DNA from: Deltaproteobacteria bacterium
Lineage (GTDB): Bacteria > Myxococcota_A > Polyangia > Fen-1088
Length of the DNA stretch: 34,192 bases
NCBI GenBank assembly: GCA_016935975.1
Contig: JAFGPX010000130.1
Span: 1 to 34,192, forward strand
Direction: 5' to 3'
Shown here: in pieces, positions 14,723 through 22,073 of the stretch
Layout of the letters: the number at the start of each line of letters is the position of its first letter
Numbering within the stretch: position 1 is the stretch's first letter
Program-made: the position numbers and the translations under genes
The notes under the pieces: model-generated
What the model was told of the DNA's origin: nothing
Seen by the model: the letters and a program-made list of their open reading frames with translations, nothing else
Database searches by the model: none

Positions 14723-14732
14723 GCGCTAGGCC
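14723..14732. repeat. Right copy of 10-bp direct repeat flanking the palindrome
   Basis: GCGCTAGGCC, identical to 14580-14589, directly abuts the right terminal inverted repeat. See the left copy for interpretation. Confidence 0.8.
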
Positions 14733-14764
14733 ACCATGCGCAGAGGGCACGATGAATCGTGCCC

Positions 14765-15967
14765 CTACAGGCACTTCGGGAACTGCACGCCGGTGTCGAC
14801 GTCCTGACCTTGCGTGCTGCCGGCTTTGATCGTGATCTTGCGGTTGGCGAGATCCGTGACCTCGCAGGTCGCGCCCGGGATGTTCGAATTGAAGTGCCAG
14901 GCGCCGTAGCTCGTGCGCGAGCCGGTCTGCCCGGCGCAGGTCACGGCCGCGATGGGCATGATCTCGTTTTCGATGAAGATCTCGTTGTCGTTGCTCGGCT
15001 TGAGGCGGACGATGACGTTGCCGTTGACGGGGCAGGGGACGAACTTCCACTGGTTTTGCCCATGCACGTTGGGATCGCCCTTGACGCCGCCGGCGTTGGC
15101 GCCGGCGTTGCTCAGATCGAGGTGGCCGGACGGGTTGGCCTTGCACGGGGGATTGGTGTCGTTGGGGCACTCGTCGACGATGGTGATGATGGCGCCGCCG
15201 ATCTGGACGCAGGCCCCGCAGCGATCTCGGGTGTTGAAGTCGCTCGACGTGTTGCCCGGGATGGCGGCGAAGTTCGCCCCATTGGCGATGTTCTTGATGG
15301 TGTTGTTGTTGCCGTTGTAGCCGCACGCGGTGACCGGGTTGGGCAGGCTGTACGTCGTGTAGGTCGCGCTGCCGGGATTCCAGCTGGCCGGGAACGAGCA
15401 TGGCGTGGGCGACGTGTTGCCGCCCGTGCCCACGGCGCCGCCCGTGCCCGCCCCGCCGGTGCCCGGGCGCCCGCCCGTGCCGCGGCCGCCGGTGCCGCGC
15501 CCGCCGGCGCCGCCGGTTCGCGGCGCCGTGCCGCCGCTGCCTCCAGAGTCGCCACCCACGCCAGCCGTGCCGCCGCCCGAACCCGGACGCTGATCCGCCG
15601 CCGCATCACGCCGGCCCAAGCCGCCCGTGCCCGCGGAATCGCCGCCCGCGCCGCCCGCGCCGCCCGCGCCGCCGCTGTCGGTGGTGCCGCCGGCATCCGA
15701 GACGCCGCCCGCGCCGCCCGCGCCGGCGGAACCGCCCGCGCCGCCCGCGCCGGCGGAACCACCCGCGCCGCCCGCGCCGGCGGAACCGCCCGCGCCGCCC
15801 GAGGCGCTCGCGCCGCCGCTGCTGTTGACGCCGCCCGCGCCCCCGGTTTCGTGGCTGCTCTGTCCACCCGTCGATGTTCCGCTGTTGGGATCGCGTCGGG
15901 CGCTCGGCGCAAGGCAGCCAGCCAGGAGCAAGCATGTCAGGGGCAGACCCAGGAAACTTCTTGGCAT
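14765..15967 (-). CDS. Expansin-like lipoprotein with Gly-rich linker
   Basis: The protein has 400 residues. Lipobox LAGC gives Cys18 (MPRSFLGLPLTCLLLAGC); GAGAGG lies 5 nt upstream of ATG 15967. Residues about 30-185 are a Gly/Ala/Ser linker. The rest is a bacterial-expansin-like module: a double-psi beta-barrel with RCGACVQIGGAIITIVDECP, HLDLS (carrying the conserved Asp of expansins) and NQWKFVPCPVNGNVIVRL, followed by a second domain (IFIENEIMPIAAVTCAG, SYGAWHFNSN). Expansins loosen cellulose without hydrolysis. With the divergent GH3 enzyme nearby it suggests surface attack on plant cell walls. The alternative is a generic RlpA-like barrel, but the paired domains favour expansin. Confidence 0.82.
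   Translation of the reverse strand: MPRSFLGLPLTCLLLAGCLAPSARRDPNSGTSTGGQSSHETGGAGGVNSSGGASASGGAGGSAGAGGAGGSAGAGGAGGSAGAGGAGGVSDAGGTTDSGGAGGAGGAGGDSAGTGGLGRRDAAADQRPGSGGGTAGVGGDSGGSGGTAPRTGGAGGRGTGGRGTGGRPGTGGAGTGGAVGTGGNTSPTPCSFPASWNPGSATYTTYSLPNPVTACGYNGNNNTIKNIANGANFAAIPGNTSSDFNTRDRCGACVQIGGAIITIVDECPNDTNPPCKANPSGHLDLSNAGANAGGVKGDPNVHGQNQWKFVPCPVNGNVIVRLKPSNDNEIFIENEIMPIAAVTCAGQTGSRTSYGAWHFNSNIPGATCEVTDLANRKITIKAGSTQGQDVDTGVQFPKCL
15712..15798. repeat. 27-bp tandem repeat within the expansin-like linker
   Basis: A 27-bp unit recurs three times (anchor CGGCGGA at 15724, 15751 and 15778). On the minus strand it encodes a nine-residue unit GSAGAGGAG. Units differ by single bases. Such in-frame repeats change length without breaking the frame. 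Confidence 0.8.
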
Positions 15968-16226
15968 GGAAACCTCTCTGCAGCTCGGCGTTGGGTTAGG
16001 GTCGGTGCGCGGGGGATTCCTTCAGAACGCGCGGCTAATGACGGAACACCCGTGCCCTCGCCGGCGGGAATTCCGCCCGCGCAGATTGCGGCCACAACCA
16101 GGCCCAAGCCCGGCGCACGCGGAGGCAAGTGCGTCTGCCGCTCGGGTGTGCTCGTCGACACCCCGGGGTGCGCGCGCCATGGACACTCCCGTTGACAAGG
16201 CCGGCGCTCGTCGAAAAGATCGTGTC

Positions 16227-17237
16227 ATGCGATTGGCATGGGCCTTGCCGCCTTGTCTTGCCGCCTGCATCGTCGCGCCTTGCGAAGCGCGTGCCGCCGA
16301 CGTGGCGGTCATGCCGGTCAAAGGCGTCAATCTGACCGAAGGCGAAGCCGACGCGATCGGCGTGCTGTTCGCGAATGCCCTGGCCCGCGAAGCGCGCGTC
16401 GCGGTGGTGCCTCCGCTGCAATCGCGGAAACTGCGCGCGGAGGGCAAAACCTCGGTCGCCATCGCCCAGGAGCTTGGCGCGACCAACTACATCGAGCTGA
16501 GCGCGCTGCAGCTCGAGCGCAAGATCGTACTGGCGGGATTTCTCTGCGCCCAGGATGGCACGGTGCTGTTTCGCGCGGAAACCTCGGCCGCGAGCCTGGA
16601 TGCGACGGATGTCGCCCTGGCGAGGCTGGCCAAGGCGCTGGTCTATCGCCGTCCCGTTTTCGCGGCTCCGGCCCTGCCCGGCGAGGGCGAGGCCGCGCCG
16701 GCCGCGTACGAGGCGCCATCGCCCCCTCCGGATCCCAATGCGTCGCGCGGCTCGTACGGCCCCAAAGCCGGCATCGCCATCCCCAGGTCGTCGGGCAGGA
16801 CATTCTCCCCATCGATCTCGATCCAGTTCGACGGCAGGTATGGCCCGCGCAGCCATTTCTTGGAGTTCGGCGCCGGCTTGTTGATTCCGGCGGACGACAG
16901 CTACTCCACGTCAGGCATTACCGTGTCGAGCGGATTCCTCGAATTCGGCGGCAGCTACTATTTGTGGCCAGGCAACGCGGCGATGTACGTGGGCGGCGGC
17001 GTCTCGCCGGCCATCTGGCAAACCAGGTACGACTACGGCGACGAATTCGGTGCGACCTGCAGCGTGTACGGGCAGGTCGGCGTCACCTTCACGCGCGACT
17101 TGCGCGCCAAGATCTATGCAGAGTTCCGGCTGTCGCAGCTCCTGCTGGCGGTCGCGGATCCGGGCGCGCCCGGCGGCGCCTACGGCGAAACCTTCCGGCC
17201 GATGGTGCTCGCTTTCCAGGGCGGTGTCGGCTTCTAG
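16227..17237 (+). CDS. Exported two-domain protein, paralogue 1 (family not recognised)
   Basis: The protein has 336 residues. Signal peptide MRLAWALPPCLAACIVAPCE ends near residue 24; LAAC could also be read as a lipobox. Residues 25-145 form an alpha/beta domain (VAVMPVKGVNLTEGEADAIG, FANALAREARVAVVPP, IAQELGATNYIELSAL), reminiscent of TolB-N/CsgG-type proteins that test a named cofactor list. After a Pro-rich linker (145-170), residues 170-336 are beta-rich with a C-terminal Phe (FQGGVGF), as in outer-membrane barrels. It is the first of two tandem paralogues. ATG 16227 is chosen over ATG 16179 because the signal peptide begins there; neither has a clear SD. Confidence 0.75.
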   Translation: MRLAWALPPCLAACIVAPCEARAADVAVMPVKGVNLTEGEADAIGVLFANALAREARVAVVPPLQSRKLRAEGKTSVAIAQELGATNYIELSALQLERKIVLAGFLCAQDGTVLFRAETSAASLDATDVALARLAKALVYRRPVFAAPALPGEGEAAPAAYEAPSPPPDPNASRGSYGPKAGIAIPRSSGRTFSPSISIQFDGRYGPRSHFLEFGAGLLIPADDSYSTSGITVSSGFLEFGGSYYLWPGNAAMYVGGGVSPAIWQTRYDYGDEFGATCSVYGQVGVTFTRDLRAKIYAEFRLSQLLLAVADPGAPGGAYGETFRPMVLAFQGGVGF

Positions 17238-17305
17238 CGCTGGAGTCTGGACGAAGACCGGCATTTTCGACACCTCGACTTGACTCACCACGAAAGGATC
17301 GCCCC

Positions 17306-18301
17306 ATGAAACTCGGATGGACAGTCTTCCCGGCGCTGGCCCTGGCTCTCTTGTCGCCCGCAACGGCGCGGGCCGCCGCCACGGTGGCGGTCATGCCGGT
17401 CTCCGGCGTGAATCTGACCGAAGGGCAGTGCGACGCGATCGGCGTGTTGTTCGCCAACGCCTTCGCCAGCGAAACCAACGTGGTCGTCGCGTCGCCGCTC
17501 GACACCAAGCCGGTGCTGGCCGAGGCCGGGACCGCCTTGGCGGCCGCAACCAAGCTGGGCGTCTTCGAGTACGTCGAGCTCACGGCCGTGCAGCTCGGGA
17601 GCAAGACGACCCTGAGCGGCGTTCGCTTCAGCAAGGAGGGCCAGGAGGTCTTTCGCGCGGAAACCACCGCCGTGGGGCTCGACGACATGAGCAACGCGGC
17701 AGCCCGGCTGGCCCACGCGCTGGCGTGGGCCCAGGCCGCGCCGCGCCCGCAAGAGGCGTTGGTCGAGTCCCCGCCGCCCTCCGAACCGGCGGCCGGGCCC
17801 AAGCCCTACCCGGCCGCGCTCGGGGTCAAGAGCGGCGTGTATTTCCCGGTCGCCAAAGGCAGGAGCTTCGCCTCGCTCATGTCCTTGCAGTTCGACGCGC
17901 GCATCGGCCCGCGCAGCTCGTTTGCCGAGGTGGGAGCGGGCGCGGCGATCCCGTCGACCACGGCCTCGGGCGCCAACACCATCGAGATGGGCGGGGTCTA
18001 CGCCGAGTTCGGGGGCGGGGCCTATCTTTCCAACGGGAGCATCGCGCCCTACCTCGGCGGCGGCGTATCGCCGCGCATCTGGATCGTGTCGAGTCCGGAG
18101 GGCAGGGAAACCACCGGCGCGACCTGCACCGTCCACGGCATGGCCGGGGTGAACTTCACGCGCGACAACCGCGCCCGCATCTACGGCGAGCTGCGCGTCT
18201 CCCAGTACGTCATCGGCCTCAGCCACGAAACCGACGACGGCGTCGGCAGCGGCACCTACTACCCGACCGAGTTCTCCCTGCACATCGGCATCGGGTGGTA
18301 G
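17306..18301 (+). CDS. Exported two-domain protein, paralogue 2 (family not recognised)
   Basis: The protein has 331 residues, with ATG 17306 preceded by AAAGGA 8 nt upstream. Signal peptide MKLGWTVFPALALALLSPAT, cleavage near residue 24. The N-terminal domain (VAVMPVSGVNLTEGQCDAIG, LFANAFASETNVVVASPL) and the beta-rich C-terminal domain (YLGGGVSPRIW, GVNFTRDNRARIYGELRVSQ, final residue Trp) align along their length with paralogue 1. The terminal aromatic is the mark recognised by the BAM machinery. Paralogue 1 ends 68 nt upstream. A role at the outer membrane is likely; the biochemical role is unknown. Confidence 0.8.
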   Translation: MKLGWTVFPALALALLSPATARAAATVAVMPVSGVNLTEGQCDAIGVLFANAFASETNVVVASPLDTKPVLAEAGTALAAATKLGVFEYVELTAVQLGSKTTLSGVRFSKEGQEVFRAETTAVGLDDMSNAAARLAHALAWAQAAPRPQEALVESPPPSEPAAGPKPYPAALGVKSGVYFPVAKGRSFASLMSLQFDARIGPRSSFAEVGAGAAIPSTTASGANTIEMGGVYAEFGGGAYLSNGSIAPYLGGGVSPRIWIVSSPEGRETTGATCTVHGMAGVNFTRDNRARIYGELRVSQYVIGLSHETDDGVGSGTYYPTEFSLHIGIGW

Positions 18302-18311
18302 AACCGGGGGC

Positions 18312-19754
18312 ATGCGACCTTGCTCGCGTAGCCCGCGCCAGCGGTTCGCCTTCGGCCTGCTCCTCGCGGGGTGCCGCACGGCTGCCCCGGCGGCACCCGT
18401 GGACGACCCGGCCTCGGCGGCCAAGCCGCCGTCCGACGACGCGCTCGCCAATCTGCCTGGCTTCCGTGCCGCAACGGTGAACGCGCCCGTCTTTGGCGGG
18501 CAGGTCTACGTCATGGAGGCGGGGAACGCGGCGGCGCCGGCCGTGGTCCTCGTGCACGGCCTGGGCGAGAACGGGTGCCGAGACTTCCGTCCGGTGCTGC
18601 CGGCGCTCGCGGCCCAGTATCGCGTCGTGGCCTTCGACCTGCCGGGTTTCGGGCGCTCCACGCACGCAAGCGAGCTGTACTCGCCCGCGCGCTACGCCGA
18701 GTTCATGCGTCGCTTGCTTGGCGAGCGCCTGTCCGGGCCGTTCAATCTCGTCGGTCATTCCATGGGGGGCGCCCTGGCGCTGTTGTACGCCGCCCGCTTC
18801 CCGGCCGACGTGGAGCGCTTGCTGCTTCTCGACGTGGCCGGCGTGCTGCACCGGAAGGCCTTCGTGAGCTTCGCCGTGTTCGCCGGGCTCGACAACCTGC
18901 TCGGCGTGCTCGCCAAGCCGGTCAAGGACATCGCGACCGTGGCCGAGGAATCGACCGAGGCGGCGTTGCCGCCGGGGCTGCCGGGCCTGCCGGATCCCGC
19001 CATCGTCCTGCACAACGATGTGCTCCGCCAGACGGTGCTGGGCTCTCCCACGCGGATCGCGGCCCTGGCCACGATCCTGGAGAATTTCGCGCCGGCCATC
19101 GACGGCGTGCGCGCGCCGTCGTGGATCTTGTGGGGCAGCAACGACGCGATCGCCTCGCCGCGCACCGGGCTGATCTTGCAGGCGCGCCTGCCGGCGGCCC
19201 GCCTTGTCGTGCTGGATGGCTCCGGCCACGACCCCATGCTGTCCCGACCTGCCGCGGTCACCCAGTTCTTGCTCGACGCCCTGGCCACGCCGGCCGCGCC
19301 GCGGGCGGCCCGGGCCGAGGCGGCGTCTTTCGCGCTGCCCGCGCGTCAGGGACGGTGCGAGAAGCAGGACGGCATGAGCTTCTCCGGGGACTACGCGGCG
19401 CTCGACATCGTCGGCTGCCGGGAGGTCGTGCTACGCGATGTTCGCGCCGGCGCGCTGCGCATCCGCGACTCCTATGCCGTCGTCGAGAACACCCGCGTCG
19501 TTTCGCCCGACGTCGCGCTCGAGGTGAAGGGCTCGCGGGTGGAGATCACGGCCAGCGACTTCGCGGGCGAGGTGGGCCTCCGCGTCGAGGGCAGCGATCT
19601 CGATCTGGCGGGCGTCGAGCTGCGAGGCAAGCGCGCGGCTCTGCACGTCGGCGGTTTCTCGAAGCTGATCTTCTCGGTCAGCCGCGCGACAAGTCCGATC
19701 ACCCAACGCTACCTGCACGGCGTCCACGAATTCGAAAGTGGCGTCGAGCTCTGA
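18312..19754 (+). CDS. Alpha/beta-hydrolase lipoprotein with beta-helix-like C-terminus
   Basis: The protein has 480 residues. Lipobox LAGC gives Cys21. Residues 55-330 are an alpha/beta hydrolase: oxyanion VLVHGLGENG, nucleophile Ser150 in VGHSMGGALAL, acid Asp in LWGSNDAIAS and base His in DGSGHDPML. Residues about 350-480 contain repeats such as VVLRDVRAGALRIRDSYAVV and DVALEVKGSRVEITASDF, of short hydrophobic strands, resembling a right-handed beta-helix. I do not know this domain pairing from a characterised family. It starts 10 nt after paralogue 2, so it is in the same operon, and would act as an esterase or peptidase in the envelope. Confidence 0.85.
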   Translation: MRPCSRSPRQRFAFGLLLAGCRTAAPAAPVDDPASAAKPPSDDALANLPGFRAATVNAPVFGGQVYVMEAGNAAAPAVVLVHGLGENGCRDFRPVLPALAAQYRVVAFDLPGFGRSTHASELYSPARYAEFMRRLLGERLSGPFNLVGHSMGGALALLYAARFPADVERLLLLDVAGVLHRKAFVSFAVFAGLDNLLGVLAKPVKDIATVAEESTEAALPPGLPGLPDPAIVLHNDVLRQTVLGSPTRIAALATILENFAPAIDGVRAPSWILWGSNDAIASPRTGLILQARLPAARLVVLDGSGHDPMLSRPAAVTQFLLDALATPAAPRAARAEAASFALPARQGRCEKQDGMSFSGDYAALDIVGCREVVLRDVRAGALRIRDSYAVVENTRVVSPDVALEVKGSRVEITASDFAGEVGLRVEGSDLDLAGVELRGKRAALHVGGFSKLIFSVSRATSPITQRYLHGVHEFESGVEL

Positions 19755-19767
19755 AAGGCTGGTGCCC

Positions 19768-20988
19768 ATGTCAGCGAATCCAAACCGACCAAGAAGCCGC
19801 CGCCGGGCCGCCGTTCTGGCGCTGGGCGTCTGTCTGGCGCCCGGTCCGTCCCTTGCTGCGGGCGACGAAGTCGCGCAAGTTCGCGCCTTGGCCTCGCTGC
19901 TCGACGAAAGCGTCGGGAGTCTCTTGCCCGCAGCGCTGTCTCTGCCGCCCGAGCTGGGGGACGACGCGAGGAAGACGTTCTTCCTCAACGAATTGCGCTA
20001 CTGCGGGCCGGGCGACAAAGGCGCCGGCCGTTTCCGAGCGGCGGGGCGTTCGGGCGCGGGCGAGGATCGGCAAGCGCCGCTTCTGGCCGGCGAGGACGGC
20101 TGCCGCGCCAGCCTGGCCGAGTTGGCCGAACGCGCCAGCCCGACGCTCGCCGCGGGCGCCATGCTCGTCGACCTGGAAGCGACGTGGAAGAGGTGGGAGC
20201 TGCGGCTCTTCGCGGTGCGCGGGGTGGTCGCCCTCAAGGCGGGCCGCGCGCGCCCCATGTCGGGCCCGGGCAAGCCTGTCCAAATCCTGAGCGTGCGCAC
20301 CGCCGATCTGCGCATCGACCGGGACGCGGGAGAGCCGATCGTGCTGCACGCCAGGCCGGTCTTCCTGGCTGGCGCCGTGGAAGTCGTTGTGGTGCTCGCC
20401 GACAAGGCTCCGGGCAAGGCGCCGGCCCCGGATTTCGGCACGCGCGCGGCGCTGCTTTCTGCGAAGGACAACCTCGCGGCCGAGATCCCCGTCTCGTTCG
20501 CGAACCAGGTGCTGCGCCGGCTGACCGGAAACCAGCCCCTGGTCATTCCCGTGAATCGTGACGAGCTCGAGCTTGCCGACGTGAAGCTCGCCGGACAAGG
20601 CGCCGGCGAGAAGGCCCAACTGACCCTGGCCGGCAGCGCGTCGCCGCGCGCGCTGCGCGAAACCATGCACTGGAGCCTCCTGGCCGCGGGGAAGCCCTTG
20701 CGGGCGTCGTCGTTGCGCGCCTCGGCCGGGGGCGAAGATTGCTCGGGTTTGGCCGCCGTGGCCGCGCTCGCCTGTGGCGTGCGCAACGGCGCGCGCGTCG
20801 CAGCCGCCGAGGCTTTCGCCCAGGCCTTCAATCAGCGCTATCGGGGCGGCTGGGTGCACGAGCTGTGCAGCCCGCTCGACCTGCGCTTCAATCTGGCCGG
20901 CCAGCGCTTCGTGCTGCGCGGGGATCTGACGAGCACGTCGTTTTCGGCGCGCGGCCTGGCTCTCGCGGGTTGGTTTGGCGGCAAGTGA
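19768..20988 (+). CDS. Exported protein of unknown function
   Basis: The protein has 406 residues. ATG 19768 follows the hydrolase stop by 13 nt, and AAAGG lies about 10 nt upstream. The N-terminus has an Arg-rich region (PRSRRRAAVLALGVCLAPG) leading to a signal peptide cut near AGD. No family is recognised. Features seen: a Cys-containing segment RYCGPG and GEDGCRASLAELAE, and a beta-rich C-terminal half (PVSFANQVLRRLTGNQPLVI; ELADVKLAGQG; LCSPLDLRFNLAGQRFVLRG). The gene is the last of the operon beginning with the tandem paralogues, so it probably serves the same envelope process. Confidence 0.75.
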   Translation: MSANPNRPRSRRRAAVLALGVCLAPGPSLAAGDEVAQVRALASLLDESVGSLLPAALSLPPELGDDARKTFFLNELRYCGPGDKGAGRFRAAGRSGAGEDRQAPLLAGEDGCRASLAELAERASPTLAAGAMLVDLEATWKRWELRLFAVRGVVALKAGRARPMSGPGKPVQILSVRTADLRIDRDAGEPIVLHARPVFLAGAVEVVVVLADKAPGKAPAPDFGTRAALLSAKDNLAAEIPVSFANQVLRRLTGNQPLVIPVNRDELELADVKLAGQGAGEKAQLTLAGSASPRALRETMHWSLLAAGKPLRASSLRASAGGEDCSGLAAVAALACGVRNGARVAAAEAFAQAFNQRYRGGWVHELCSPLDLRFNLAGQRFVLRGDLTSTSFSARGLALAGWFGGK

Positions 20989-21352
20989 ACGCCTGGCGAA
21001 AGCGGCCGCGCAGCCATGCGGTGAGGGCGGCCATCTGCTGGGCGTCGAGCTTGCCCTGGTAGGCCGGCATCATCCCGGGTCCTTCGTCGATGGCCTTCAC
21101 GAGGGCCGCGTCGTCGAGCTTGGGCACGCGCTAGCCGAGATTGGGGCCGCGCCACGTGCCACTTCCGTCGGCCTTGTGGCACGAGTAGCAATCCACACCC
21201 GCGACGGCAAACCCGTTGAAGATCATTTCCCCCGGATCCGTGATCCGATCGCGCGGAGTCTGCTTGCCGCCGCAGGATAGCAGCGCAACGCCCACGACCA
21301 GGACGGCCGTGGCCAGCCATCGTACCGAGACTCTCCTCACGTTCGTCACCAT
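20888..21352 (-). pseudogene. c-type cytochrome lipoprotein gene with an in-frame TAG
   Basis: The frame opens at ATG 21352. Residues 1-27 form a lipoprotein signal (VVGVALLSC, Cys27), heme motif CYSCH follows at 55-59, then GTWRGPNLG and a TAG (complement of 21131-21133). Beyond the stop the same frame continues RVPKLDDAALVKAIDEGPG, MMPAYQGKLDAQQMAALTAW and LRG, which is the rest of a normal cytochrome c domain, including the Met ligand region. The last approximately 100 nt overlap the plus-strand gene ending at 20988. It is either a recent nonsense mutation, a sequencing error or a read-through gene. It would have been a heme carrier in the periplasm. Confidence 0.8.
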
Positions 21353-21421
21353 GCGCCGGAGCCCACCACCGTCTTTCGGCTCTGTGCTCCCGCGGTCTCG
21401 GGAAACTGCTAGACTTGCGCC

Positions 21422-22012
21422 ATGGCGTCCGTCTCGACGAAGCCCCAGATCGCCAGCTACGAAGACATCCTGCGTCTTCCGGAAAACGTGATCGGAGAGA
21501 TCGTCGACGGCGATCTGATTGTCTCTCCTCGGCCGGCCGCACGCCACGCGTTGGCCAGCTCGGCGATCGGGGGCGAGCTGGCGGGGCCGTTCCACAGGGG
21601 ACGCGGCGGCCCCGGCGGCTGGGTCATCCTCTTCGAGCCCGAGCTTCACTTGGGAGCGCAGGTGTTGGTGCCCGACCTGGCCGGCTGGCGCCGCGAACGC
21701 ATGGCCACCTTTCCCGACGTGGCCTACTTCTCCCTGGCGCCCGACTGGGTCTGCGAGGTTCTCTCGCCCGCCACGGCGATCGTCGATCGGACCGGCAAAC
21801 AGCACATCTACCGCGAACACGGCGTGTCCTGGCTGTGGTTCGTCGATCCATCCGCGCGCACGATCGAGGTCCTGAGCCGTGGCGAGCGCGGCTGGCTGGT
21901 CGCCGACACGTTCGGTGGCGAAGGCGAGGCGCGGATTCCGCCGTTCGACGCGGTGGTGTTCGACATCGGCGCGCTCTGGGACATCAACCCCCCGCCTGGC
22001 CAGGCGCCGTGA
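21422..22012 (+). CDS. Uma2-family (DUF820) PD-(D/E)XK-like protein
   Basis: The protein has 196 residues. The pattern of the Uma2/DUF820 family is present: EIVDGDLIVSPRPAARHA at the N-terminus, then the nuclease core LVPDLAGWRRERM (Asp85) and DWVCEVLSPATAIVDRTGK (Glu112, Lys126) with HIYREHGVSWLWFVDP. These residues form the PD-(D/E)XK active-site arrangement. Function in the cell is not established for this family, which is often present in many copies. No neighbouring partner is evident. Confidence 0.85.
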   Translation: MASVSTKPQIASYEDILRLPENVIGEIVDGDLIVSPRPAARHALASSAIGGELAGPFHRGRGGPGGWVILFEPELHLGAQVLVPDLAGWRRERMATFPDVAYFSLAPDWVCEVLSPATAIVDRTGKQHIYREHGVSWLWFVDPSARTIEVLSRGERGWLVADTFGGEGEARIPPFDAVVFDIGALWDINPPPGQAP

Positions 22013-22073
22013 TTCCATCATACTGAAGCGGCTGGCTCTCGCAGGCGCCGAAGCCTGGGGTCAGGTGAACTGG

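Noticed and set aside
16192-16220. TTGACA with AAAGAT 17 nt downstream as a promoter for paralogue 1
   Set aside because: The -10 match is only 3 of 6 and transcription would begin at or inside the start codon. I kept it out of the feature list.
16179-16226. Upstream ATG (16179) as the start of paralogue 1
   Set aside because: It would place a charged 16-residue stretch before the signal peptide, unlike paralogue 2. The internal ATG 16227 gives matching N-termini.
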